Origin: Gymnorhina tibicen
Taxonomy: Eukaryota; Chordata; Aves; Passeriformes; Artamidae
Length of the DNA stretch: 64,000 nt
Direction: 5' to 3'
NCBI GenBank assembly: GCA_013399875.1
Contig: VXAZ01007874.1
Location: 895,330-959,329, forward strand
Shown in pieces: positions 50,771 to 60,144 of this stretch; position 1 is the first letter of the stretch; every line of letters starts with the position of its first letter. Both the position numbers and the translations under genes were made by a program. The notes beneath the pieces are model-generated. The model saw only the letters and a program-made list of their open reading frames with translations, was not told the DNA's origin and did not search any database.

Positions 50771-53700
50771 GGGTAAGCTGAAGAGATGTCAAGAAAGCTG
50801 CCAAAGATAAGTTTGAAGTGTACAGGGATTTTAAGGACAAGTGTTGCAGAACACATATGCTTTTGGTTTAATGACATTATTTGGAAAATAATTTTCATTT
50901 CCAGGCATAGATACTGCTTAGAAACAACACAACAGGTGTGTTTGATTTCTAGTTTTGCTCTTCCCTCGAGACTCTTTGTCTTCCCTTCTGGATCTTTTTC
51001 CTCTTAGTCGTACACTGCTTAATTCTTTCTTTCTGTGAATGTACAATTTTTGTGAGAATGCTGCTGTGTTCCTAGTTGGGGCACATCCTCCCTTTTTCTG
51101 AGGTCTGACCATGCCAGAGAGTAAGTTCTGAGCCTAGGAACAAGTCAAAGAGAAGCCTCCAGAAGGTAAGATTTGGTGTGTAGTGGCTTCTACTGAAGAA
51201 AAAAGGAGTGTTTTGGGGCTTGTACATAAAGATACTGGTAAACTTAGCAGAAATTTTTCACTTTATTTGCTTTATTTTCATTTAACTTTACTGGCAAAAT
51301 TTCTTGGTTTTTGTAAGGCTGTGGCTTCTCTTAAGAGCTGTTCTCTTAGTTTGTCAGACAAAACCAAGAGGGATTTGGGGGCAGTGAAAAAGAGGGGAGA
51401 ATAAAATGAGAATAGAATCAGATCATTGTTAGCTTAGCATACTGCATTTGGTACTAATGTACCTTATTCTGGGATGGTGAAGTTGTACCTTTGATTCGAT
51501 TTCCCAAATCTGTAAAAAGCATTCTATGGGAGTTTGGGAAAAATTACTTAGCACTGCCGTATTGTGAAACTGAATTATTCACTTATTTAAAGGTTACTTA
51601 GAAATTATAAAAAGATACTACAAAATAGCATAGATGCAAAATAGATGCCCCGATCCCTGTCACTGCTTTTCCTGAACATGAACAGTTACAGTTTTTTCGG
51701 GGTACTTGCATGCTTGCTTTCTCAACTAACATCAGGTAAGATTTACATTGCCAATAGCAAACAACAAATGCCGAGTGATGAAGCTGGAGCACCAGCTTCA
51801 AGAAATATCCAACCCTGCCTTCTCAGAACTTGTAAAATCTAACCAAATTTCCATTTTGCACATAATTTTCTAGTCTTTCAATGAGTCTTATGTTCTCTCA
51901 GATCTCTCTATAAAAATTTGAGTCTGATTTTAAGGTACTTTTACACTGAATTTAGGTATTTGACAGAAGTTCTGTTTTGCATAGTTATGCAAAAAGCCAC
52001 AAAAATTTTCAACTGCCAAAATCTAAGCTGTTGCTTAAACTTTTTTGATCGTCTTCTGCAAGGCAAACCATGTTATAGTCTGGCACTAGAATTTCTTTGG
52101 GTTTTCTTTAATACCATTTCTTGAGTCAGGCTATGCCTCCCTTTTGCAGTTATAAGTCAGAATAGTAAATGGAAGAGAATGGGAGCCAGGATCTCTAATC
52201 CGCAATCTGACAGTTCTGGCTTTAGGCAAGTCACTTAAATTGTGTTTCAGATTCCCATAAAATGGGATAACATGTGTCTTGCTCATCATGGTATTGTATG
52301 AATCGATTTACACTTCTAAGATTTTGCAGAATGCTTCACATTGCTGCATTTCACTGAACCTCCTGCTGTACTCCCCACCACTTGCTGATTTCTGGTTTTG
52401 CACTGGCCAGAAGAGACATGATGAAGAGAAGGAAGTATTTATAATTAATATTCAGAAAGATCAAAGTAAAAATTAATATATAAGTTGCCACTTCGAGCAA
52501 TATTGTCACATGGATTCAAATTCGCAAGTCAAGAAAACGGCCCAGGGTAATTTTTATCTTATGGTCTCTTGTCAGGAATCTGATAGGTAAAGGGGGTATG
52601 GAATTGAACAGACACTGGGGAAGGTGTGAGAGCAGCAGGCTCATTATGCCCTGTGCTATACCAATTGCATAACAAATGTGTCATTTTTGAGCCAGTAGAT
52701 GTTGCAGCTCCTCCAGGGTAATTTTATCCCTGCTCTGGAATATGTCCTCTGCTATAGGAGTTGTGTTTACACAACTCTGTCTGTACTACTGAAAGAACAG
52801 CTGGAGTGTGTCATAGACACCATGCAGGATGTCTGCTGGCAAGCTCCAATGGCAGGTTTTAAATGATGCCACGCACTTTCACTGCATTTTTCTTAAATTT
52901 AAATTGTCTGGCGCTATGTTTACCTGTCTGGAACTCCGCACAAATTCTAGATGGCTTGGGAAGAACTCATGAATCATTTAATTACCTTTCATGAGCCAGA
53001 CCAATGATGAGCACAGGCTGGACCATCTTATGTAGGCAACTATGGCTGCAGATGCAATTGGAACCAAACCCTGTTATCCCTCCAGTGTAGATGGAGCAAA
53101 TGCCATCAGAACACCCCAAATACTAATCAGGCAAAATAACACTTCTGTAGGGAAATTGTCTATATCAGAAATTCTGATGAAGTAAAAACCTGCTGAGCAG
53201 TGTATGTGATTTGAATTGAACAGGTGCAGCTTCATCAGTGAAACTTGGAAGTGCAGAACAAGACAAAGCCCTAACCTGACTATTAGTTTTCAGAAAATAT
53301 TCCCTGTGTGTATATTTTAAATGCTAATTTTAATCAGTGTAAGAGACATCTAAACTAGTCATGGAGCTGCAGTCCTCTTGAGAGCAATAGCATTTACAGT
53401 GTAGCCTGTTGTCTGATGAACCTCCTCAGCAGTTGTATGAGGAGATGCTTAAATGAGAAAGTATTGTATTTTGGCAGCTTGTGACTTTGAAAATGTTTCC
53501 AGCTGTTTCTCTGAATTTAAAACACTAAAAACTGTAAGTTTCTAAGTATTTGGGCATTTGCTGCTACAGGAATCCTTGTCACCTTGTGGTACTCTGTGTT
53601 CAGGGCACCAATGTAACTCCTGGTCAGATAAAAGCAAGAAAACCTGGTAGTGGGAATAAGAAAGGAGTGTAAAGAAAGAGTTGTGTGCCATTCTACCACA

Positions 53701-54599
53701 TGGGAGACAGCAGTGTGCTACAGGAAAACTGCAAATGGCATTGTTTGCTGTGACATGTGAGAAGAAAACTTTCCCTTTATGTGCTATCATTTTTATCTGC
53801 CTGTAACTGCTGTCAGCAGTCTGCATGGATTTATTTATTACCTTAGAAAATATCACTCTGATCTGAATTATATTGCTGCTTTTTTTTTTAATTCTCAAGC
53901 AGGCAAATTGTAAGAGTGCCCAGAAATAAAACATACGAAGTGGTACTGTTTATTCTTTTTTCCTATCCATAAAAATTTTCTTTAATTAGCATTACAGAAT
54001 AATGTCAGCATCTGTAGTTGTGGTCAAAGTAATTCTGATCAAACCCCTGCAGGCCTTGGTAGCCGTGTAACTGCACCATTCTTATGCTATAGAAATGATG
54101 TGGTTGAGAGCTCAAAAACCTCCCAAAGATGGTAGAATGTTGTCAGCTCTTGGAGTAATGGATGTGTAACTGTGTGTGGTTTTTCAGATACAGGCTCTGC
54201 GGTTTAAATACCCAACAATATTCTGGAGATTTGCTCAGGAAAAGCTGATTTGAAATTGTTTAAGAGTAGGGACAGCTGAAAAACAAAAAATGAAAAAGTG
54301 AGAAAAGGTGAATAAACTAAGGAAGGATAGAATGAGTGAAAATTAGTATCTGTTTAAAAATTTTAAAAGTCCTCTGTGAATGAAGGAACTCTGAAGGATA
54401 ATATAATTCAATTGAATGAGAAAGCATCATGAAATTGTGCCAACATTTTTGATTAGCTGTGCGATCAGTGTCTCTTCAGAGGGAAATCAGATAAAATTTG
54501 AGTAGTGGTAGTGTCTTTAATGAAACATTTTGACTAGTTTTTGTTTTAAACTTAGATTTTTATGTATGTGCAAATACAGTGTATTAGCATAAAAAGGCA

Positions 54600-55277
54600 T
54601 CAAAAGCAAAAATGTTTTGCAGCCATGCCCAAGAGTGATGGGAAGGGTCCCCTTCCTCTGGTCTCTCTTTGTTGGGTTTCTGACTGCCTCTGAGGCAGGG
54701 GCTGCGATTCCTCGTTTGTGGAGACCAGAACCGCCAGAACCGCACCCAGGATCCAGGCACTGCCTGACAGAGCTCCGGACTCTGGCGTGGTGGCGCCTCT
54801 GAGTCTCAGCCACTCTGCTGCTGCTGCTTCATTTGCTTTTAGGCACAGCCAAAGCTCACTGTTAAGCCACGATGGTCTCTGGTTCTGCCCTCTTCCTCTC
54901 CCTGTGTAGGGATGGAGCATTGCTGTGCTTCCAGGAAGCTATTCGTGAAAACTTCCAGCATTCCAAGCTCCTTTGCCCTCCGTGGATGTTTGCCATGGAA
55001 TCCCTCATGGCTGGGTTCAGAGCATACTCCAGCTGGCTCTTCTAAAACCCAGGGTCCTTGTCCCCTTCAGCATGCTCAGCAAGACCTTTAACTCCACAAC
55101 GTTGTGGAACTGGACCTGCAGGACAGGGACCTTTCCAGCCTGATCTGTCCTTCTTCCTGTCTCTGCACAAAATACAGCGCGGAAGAGAACGGCAGCAGGG
55201 GCCTGTGTGTCCCAGGGCTCAGGTTTTGTGCCGCTTCAGCTCCACAGAGACACGGGTAAAGTGAAAAAACCAAACTC
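54600..55277. other. GC-rich flank downstream of the MROH-like pseudogene
   Basis: Base composition jumps here from AT-rich to GC-rich, marking the left part of the block that carries the MROH-like exons. It lies beyond the pseudogene's poly(A) signal. Open frames on both strands (54517-54920 minus, 54617-54909 plus) are not recognisable. It is most simply read as downstream flank copied together with the gene fragment. Confidence 0.4.
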
Positions 55278-55283
55278 TTTATT
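55278..55283 (-). terminator. Poly(A) signal of the MROH-like gene
   Basis: The plus strand reads tttatt, giving AATAAA on the minus strand 107 nt after the stop codon of the last exon (55390-55392). The distance is typical of a short 3' UTR and supports the exon assignment. Confidence 0.75.
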
Positions 55284-55389
55284 AACGGAAGGCAAAGCAC
55301 AGGGATGAGCTGGGAGGGAAAAAAGGTGATGGGCAGGGTCTGACGGCTGGAGGGAGGGCCAGCAGGAGCTCCTGGAGCTTCCCACAGGC

Positions 55390-55595
55390 TCAGCTGTAAC
55401 CATCATCAGTTGAGCCTGGAGCTTCAGCGGCACTGAGAAGTGGTGTCCCCTTCTCTGTCTCCTGGTCCTGTTCTAGGGACACTGGTTCTCTCGATACAGA
55501 AGACGACCTTAGTTCTGCAGCTCCTTGACAAAACTGAGCTTGCATACCCAGGTTAGAGCAGGATGAGCTGTCATCTTTGCTGAGCGCTTGAAGAG
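55390..55595 (-). pseudogene. MROH-like exon 5 of 5 (terminal, with stop)
   Basis: Acceptor ctgttcctctctattccag precedes 55595. Entering with phase 1, the frame reads LQALSKDDSSSCSNLGMQAQ and ends ...AEAPGSTDDGYS with TGA at 55390-55392. LQALSKDDSSS matches the family's terminal HEAT repeat; the last 40 residues are a Ser/Glu-rich tail. It is open throughout, with the poly(A) signal 107 nt downstream. Confidence 0.8.
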
Positions 55596-55883
55596 CTGGA
55601 ATAGAGAGGAACAGAGCCACAGTCAAAGCCCGGATTGAGGAAATCCAAGGAGACCTTCCCGCCAGGGCCATTCCACCCGGCTCTTGCCATGGCCAGGAGG
55701 GAGCAGGAGCCAATAGGATCAGCCGGAAGGTGCTGGCCACGGATCCCCCACGTGCCCCTGAAACCTCTCTGTGCTCTGCCCAGGCCACCCCTGGTCTGCA
55801 CAGGGAGCAGAGCCCTCCGCAGCCGAGCCAGGGATTGCAGCTCCCCCGCCAGCCCCCGCTGACAGCCCGCTGCCCTCACTCAA

Positions 55884-55940
55884 CTTCACTGAGGACCTGG
55901 AGCGCTTCCTGCTGCCCCGTCATGAGCTCCCCGGCGAGCC
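55884..55940 (-). pseudogene. MROH-like exon 4 of 5, donor apparently lost
   Basis: After acceptor ctgtgttcccag the 57-bp exon gives GLAGELMTGQQEALQVLSE with the one base carried from exon 3, aligning with the family's FIGLAG...ALQ region. To join exon 5 in phase it must end at 55884, but the next bases are ttgagtgagg rather than gtgagtgagg: the GT donor reads TT. The nearest GT donor, 4 nt further on (gtgagg), would put exon 5 out of frame. Coordinates rest on this phase argument. Confidence 0.65.
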
Positions 55941-56185
55941 CTGGGAACACAGCCTGTCGTGGCCCCAGGCGGCATAGCTGCCCCACACGGGCGTTGCCAG
56001 CCTTGTGGACACACGCCCTCCCCTCCCGCATCCTGACGCCCAAGGGCACGGCTGCGGGAGAGCGAGAGCAGCCCCGAGGGCACGCGGGCTCCATCGCCCC
56101 GGGCCCGGCTCCTGCAGCAGCCGGGGCAGCAGCCGGGGCCGAGCTGCGGCGGGGCGGGGAGGCAGGGAGGGAGCTCGTAGCTCAC

Positions 56186-56288
56186 CAATGAACCTGACGG
56201 CCGCCTGTCGCACGGGCGCCTGAGGGCTCTGCAGGCACGGCAGGGCCCGGAGCAGGTGCTCGGCCGCTCGGCTCCTGTCCTCTGCCAG
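56186..56288 (-). pseudogene. MROH-like exon 3 of 5
   Basis: Acceptor tcctggcgctctctgcag precedes 56288 and donor cattg/gtgagc follows 56186. The 103-bp exon encodes LAEDRSRAAEHLLRALPCLQ followed by SPQAPVRQAAVRFI and leaves one base (G). The LP-LQSPQ-P-R-AAVRFIG motif is characteristic of the C-terminal HEAT repeats of the family. It is intact and CpG-rich. Confidence 0.87.
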
Positions 56289-56668
56289 CTGCAGAGAGCG
56301 CCAGGAGGGAAGGGTTGGCGCGGGCCCTGCCCCTCGGCCGGGCGCTCCCCGCGCCCAGCACTGCCTCCCCTGCCCGCACAGCTCTGAGGCTCGGCCAGCA
56401 GCCGCTTTGGAGGGGGCAGAGGGCCAGGTGCTGCCCGGGGAGCCGTGGTTTTGCCTCGCCCCACGGCTCAGCCGGGCCGGGGCTCCATCAGCACCCGGCT
56501 CAGGGCCAGAGGAGCCTGGAGAAGAGCCCGCGCGGCGCAGGGAAGGGAGCAGCGTGTGGGGCGCAGGCCGGTGCCCCCGGGTGCAGCACTGGGCAGGGAG
56601 CACAGCTGCCAGCCGCACACACTGAGCACGGGCGGCAGGGGGCTTCTCCAGGCTGCGGCTGGGGCTTC

Positions 56669-57742
56669 TGTCAAAAACAAGGGGACAACTCTCAAACTTA
56701 AGTAAAAATAAAATTGGGTTTATTACAAAGAAATTAAATTGGGAAAGTACAGGCACGAAAGTTAACAAAAAAACCCCAGGAACGCGGGATCGGAGACACT
56801 TCTGCCTAACCAGTGTCAGCCCAGACCAGAGCTCTGCCAGCGCTGGGTGTATCTCAGCTAATCCAAGAATACTAAAAACTTTACCCAAGCCTCAATGATT
56901 GAGATAGAGGGCGAGACCAGCGCCCAACATCTAAAAAACGCTTGCTCCAAAGCTGAAGAGCAAGCTTTTCCTCTCGGGTTCTTTCTTTTATACCCCCTAG
57001 CTCCACCCCAGACCGCCCACTGTCCGGCCCCCATGGCTTCCTGTGATTGGTCTCCTCTTTTGATGAGGTATTTTCCATCTGCCAATGGCTCGTGGCTAGG
57101 GTGGAGACAGTTCTTGGATGATGTCACACTAGTTTTTTGGAGGGAAAAATCTCATTAATATTCTAGGTTGCCATGGAGCCAGTTACAGACAGACGGTCTG
57201 GTTACTAAAAATAGCCTCTGGCTGCTCCTGAGAGGCAAAGTCTCCTTAAGAAACTGAACTTAACTTTAGACCAACTAGAACTTAGCACAACCTTTAAAAT
57301 ATTAAATAGCCTCACAATTTATCTAAAAATATTCCAAAACCATTAAAATACACAGAATGGCTTCAACATCAACAGGGCAAAAGGGAAAGAAGGTCAAACT
57401 TAATTGTATTACAAACAAATTGTGCTCTACTGGTGTAGAATTCAAAAGTAAAATCAAAGTGACCTAAACAGTCAAACTATATCCTGGGAAAGGTGAAAAA
57501 GGTGCCCCTACTCGAAAGTAAATTACAGACGGGCAAATAAATATGATAATATAAATAAATAGCTTAAAACTCAAATGTTAGGGTTTTGGGTTGGAAATTG
57601 GGGATATTGGGATTTTAACAACTTATTCTAACAATTAACTATTTTTAACAATTAACCAATTAACTCAATTAACAGTTTATTATTTTTAACTTGGTCACAG
57701 GACATTATGCAAAAACCAAGCCTTCTAATTTCATATATGACA
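56669..57742 (-). mobile_element. Solo LTR of an endogenous retrovirus inside the MROH-like intron
   Basis: The 1074-bp element begins (minus strand) TGTCATATATG and ends TTTTTGACA, so its termini are TGTCA/TGACA inverted repeats. A 5-bp target duplication, gcttc, flanks it at 56664-56668 and 57743-57747. On the minus strand it has a CCAAT box (about 57042-57052), TATAAAAG at 56985-56992 and AATAAA at 56719-56724, the order expected in an LTR. The 5' third is AT-rich, with caattaac words around 57625-57675. No internal retroviral genes and no partner LTR remain. A 5-bp duplication and kilobase length suit an ERVL-like origin, but the family cannot be fixed. It starts 19 nt past the donor of MROH-like exon 2 in the same orientation, so its poly(A) signal could end transcripts early. 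Confidence 0.88.
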
Positions 57743-57761
57743 GCTTCCAGGCTGTCCTGAC

Positions 57762-57863
57762 CAGGCACTCGGTGAACTTCATCCACTGCTCCTTCATCAG
57801 CAGCTCCTCGAGATCCCTCCTCTTCAGAAACCGGGCCACGCAAATCAGTGTTTCGTGAGTGGC
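57762..57863 (-). pseudogene. MROH-like exon 2 of 5
   Basis: Acceptor ctctctgctgctctccag precedes 57863 and donor gcctg/gtcagg follows 57762. The 102-bp exon is intact and phase 0 at both ends, encoding ATHETLICVARFLKRRDLEE then LLMKEQWMKFTECL. The pattern FLKRRDLE-L...QW-F-ECL is the best-conserved MROH signature in the window. The LTR begins 19 nt after its donor boundary. Confidence 0.85.
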
Positions 57864-58021
57864 CTGGAGAGCAGCAGAGAGCCGGGGTGGCACCACAGCC
57901 CAGGGCACAGGACCTGCGTCCCTGTGCCAAGGCCGGGAGGAGGCTGCAGCCCGTGAGGCGCCAGGGCAGGAGGCAGCCGAGCCCCATCCCAGCGATGCAC
58001 CAGCATCGCACAAAAGCTGAC

Positions 58022-58177
58022 CTTTGCCACGTGCCGGTCTCGTCATGCCAGTGCAAGAAGAGTGGGAGCAGCCTCTGGCTCACAAGTCTCGTGAGAGGCT
58101 TTTTTCCTTCTTCCACTACCAACTCCCATCACCTTTCGAAAGAGGTGAATGGAGAGCAGCTGTACATGGCTGTTGTC
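58022..58177 (-). pseudogene. MROH-like exon 1 of 5 (frameshifted)
   Basis: Acceptor tttcctttcctccag precedes 58177 and donor aaag/gtcagc follows 58022. The exon opens DNSHVQLLSIHLFRKVM; then three G residues (plus ccc at 58125-58127) where the family reading needs two shift the frame. The neighbouring frame continues correctly as LVVEEGKKPL and VSQRLLPLFLHWHDE. A second shift of opposite sign restores the original frame before HVAK at the 3' end, so total length stays 156 bp and phase 0. In the original frame the scrambled stretch reaches TGA at 58043-58045 (codon 45). Confidence 0.8.
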
Positions 58178-59527
58178 CTGGAGGAAAGGAAAATGTATTT
58201 GTAGAAATGAAATTTCTTTCAGAACTTTGGTTATGAGTGGAACTTTAAAATTAAATCAAAATTAGTATTCAAAAAATGACGAGAAAGCATTGATAATGCT
58301 TGACTGAATGATAAATATCATGACAAGTGAAATACTGGGTCTATTTTGCTCAATATCCACTCTCTGACAAGGGCCAGCAACAGATGTTTGGAGAAGAGGC
58401 AGGAGGAGTAAAACATAGAATAATTTCCAGTCTTTCTAGAGGGAACACTGGCAGATTCCAGATATTTGTGGTTCAGGAACTTCCTGCTTTAGAGTTAGTC
58501 AGTGCTTTTATAAGGGAGTGATACCTAGATGCTGTGGAATCTGAGTTTGTAAATTACTGTAAATTGGTTCAGATGGGTTTTGTTAGAGTGAAGGCTTGGT
58601 GTACAAGCATATGTGTGAATTAACCTTTCCATTTGCAAAATGGTACACTCTTAGAGAGAAAAACAGGAGAGAGAGAATTTGAATTGCTTTTTTGTCCCCA
58701 GAACTAACACTGCTTTCAAAATTCCTTGAGACAAAAGTATTTGTTACAGGAATGAGTAATAGCTTACCAGATTATATGATCTGTATTTACCACTTAAAAA
58801 GATGATGTTTGATTGACTTGATTCAAAATAGACTGTTTGAAAACTTAAACTTTATTCAGTCTTGGTGTAGATTAGCCAAATGATCAACAAATATTAAATA
58901 TTTAAATTAAGAACATTATATGCTCATTGTGGGAAATTATCCAGAAATAAAACTGTGCAGGGGAAGCTTGAACACAGTTAAAAACTAGTAGAAGCCAAGA
59001 GGTTTTCTTCATTAAAGAGCACTCCTGAGTCAACATTTTATTATCTTTTCAAAATCTTTGTGCTGTGTAGAGCATGCTGGGGAGGTTCCATGGTGTTGGG
59101 GATATTGGGATACTTACCAGATGGTGTTTACTATAGTAGTCTTATTAGTTAGGTCTTAGTATTGAAACTGCTTTCATTTAAGTAATGCAAAGAAATGGTA
59201 TAAAAGATGTAACAACTAATAATTCCAAGTATTGAATCTGTAGTTCCATATAACAATTGTCTGAAAAAGAGATACTATATGTATATTTGAGTGTTTAATG
59301 GAGAAGTTACTCATTGGAACAGTAATGATTTTATTGATTTTTGTAACCATAACTTCTGGGGATATTTTTCTAGCTCTGAGACTGTATTTCTTAAAAAGAA
59401 GTCAAACAGTGCAATCAGTGCTAGAGGTAGTTAGTAGCACTATTGGTTCTCTGTTAAGTGTATTTGTGTGTTGTAATTGCCCTGTGCCTTGATATTTTGT
59501 ATGCCAGACTGTTGCTCTGCACTCTTG
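58178..59527. other. Non-coding DNA upstream of the MROH-like fragment
   Basis: Composition returns to AT-rich immediately beyond the first recognised MROH-like exon. No further MROH exon was found, so the gene fragment is truncated here. Short frames (58327-58521, 59298-59492 plus) have no recognisable features. Confidence 0.55.
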
Positions 59528-59533
59528 GATGTA

Positions 59534-60138
59534 TGTCGCAGCGGGTGTTGGTGGTAAGTGCTGCGACCTTCCCAGAAGCGTCTCCACGGGAAGCCGCTTG
59601 TTTGAGGCCACTACACACACACAGTCACACGCACACCACGGATAGCTCCAAGAATGAGTCGATGACAATGAGTCCGGGAAGGGTCTTCGTATGGAGTGCC
59701 ACAGGAGGTTTATTGTAGCCACACATGTGAAGGGGTCCAGGGACAAAGGCAGGGATCATGGAGCATCCAGGGTTTAAGTATGGGGAAGATAAGGGCGGAG
59801 AGAGCGTCAGGGTCCAATGATCTATGGGCACAGTGGCAGATCATAGGCGGGGCCAGGGCAAGGGAACCAATAGGGAAGCTCTGAGGGAGTGGCAAGGGAT
59901 AAGGGCCAGTGGAGGACAGGGAAGGGAGAACTTTCTAGAGGGGAGATTTATAGGGTAGAAAAGGGGCAGGGAGACCAGCAGGCCAATCAAGGAAACAGAA
60001 CCGGGGTACATTAACGTAACAGAACAACGTATCCTGGGAGAGGCCTTTTCCATCACCCTAACCTAGGAGTCCTTTCAGGGTTCATCCTTCCAGGGGGCCA
60101 TTGTGGTTCCTACGTTGTCAGGCTGACTGGCTTCCACA
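59534..60138 (-). mobile_element. Solo LTR of an endogenous retrovirus (minus orientation), perfect 6-bp target duplication
   Basis: The 605-bp element begins on the minus strand TGTGGAAGCC and ends CGCTGCGACA. A perfect 6-bp direct repeat, gatgta, flanks it at 59528-59533 and 60139-60144. Six-base duplications are typical of alpha/betaretrovirus-like integrases. On the minus strand it has TATAAA at 59948-59953, a second TATA-like tacttaaa at 59773-59780, AATAAA at 59709-59714 and a tgtgtgtg-type stretch in the 3' part. There are no internal genes. The clean duplication and canonical TG...CA ends suggest it is younger than the LTR at 39459-40109, with which it shares a 20-nt block (59924-59943) and a 12-nt block (59997-60008). 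Confidence 0.93.
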
Positions 60139-60144
60139 GATGTA

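Larger units (their letters stand above)
40115..54599. other. Long non-coding stretch with a few exon-like signals
   Basis: About 14.5 kb of mainly AT-rich DNA with no recognised gene or transposon. Items seen: a perfect 8-bp inverted repeat (agaccaga/tctggtct) near 45644-45669; a candidate terminal exon at 48018-48074; and a GC-richer segment at 50551-50770 with an acceptor-like site on the minus strand. A somewhat GC-richer block at 42590-42900 has an open plus-strand frame without domain features. Confidence 0.5.
55390..58177 (-). pseudogene. MROH-like (maestro heat-like repeat) gene fragment, 5'-truncated pseudogene
   Basis: Five exon-like segments on the minus strand, in order 58022-58177, 57762-57863, 56186-56288, 55884-55940 and 55390-55595, together give the C-terminal HEAT-repeat part of a maestro heat-like repeat family protein, recognised from remembered bird sequences: DNSHVQLLSIHLFRKVM, FLKRRDLEELL..EQWMKFTECL, AEHLLRALPCLQSPQAPVRQ, then ALQ-LSKDDSSS. 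Short GC-rich introns (158, 245 and 288 nt) and the poly(A) signal fit that family. Decay signs are an extra base near 58125-58127 with a compensating loss before the exon end, an in-frame TGA at 58043-58045, and TT instead of GT at the expected donor after 55884. Nothing upstream of 58177 resembles earlier exons. A 1074-bp LTR lies in the second intron. MROH proteins are HEAT-repeat proteins of mostly unknown function. Sequencing error could explain single changes but hardly all of them. Confidence 0.82.

Noticed and set aside
55771..55977. Plus-strand frame ending DLERFLLPRHELPGEPWEHS
   Set aside because: It is antisense to MROH-like exon 4, whose frame, acceptor and family match explain the same bases better.
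55920..56888. 322-codon minus-strand open frame
   Set aside because: It runs through intron, exon 3 and part of the LTR in CpG-rich DNA where stops are rare; only the exon 3 portion matches MROH. It is not a gene by itself.
57359..57364. ggcttc as the right-hand target duplication of the intronic LTR
   Set aside because: It matches the left flank but would give an element without TG/CA ends. The gcttc at 57743-57747 gives TGTCA...TGACA termini and was preferred.
57652..58122. 156-codon minus-strand frame
   Set aside because: It joins the frameshifted half of MROH-like exon 1, an intron and exon 2 in the wrong frame, then enters the LTR; the exon model explains the family matches.
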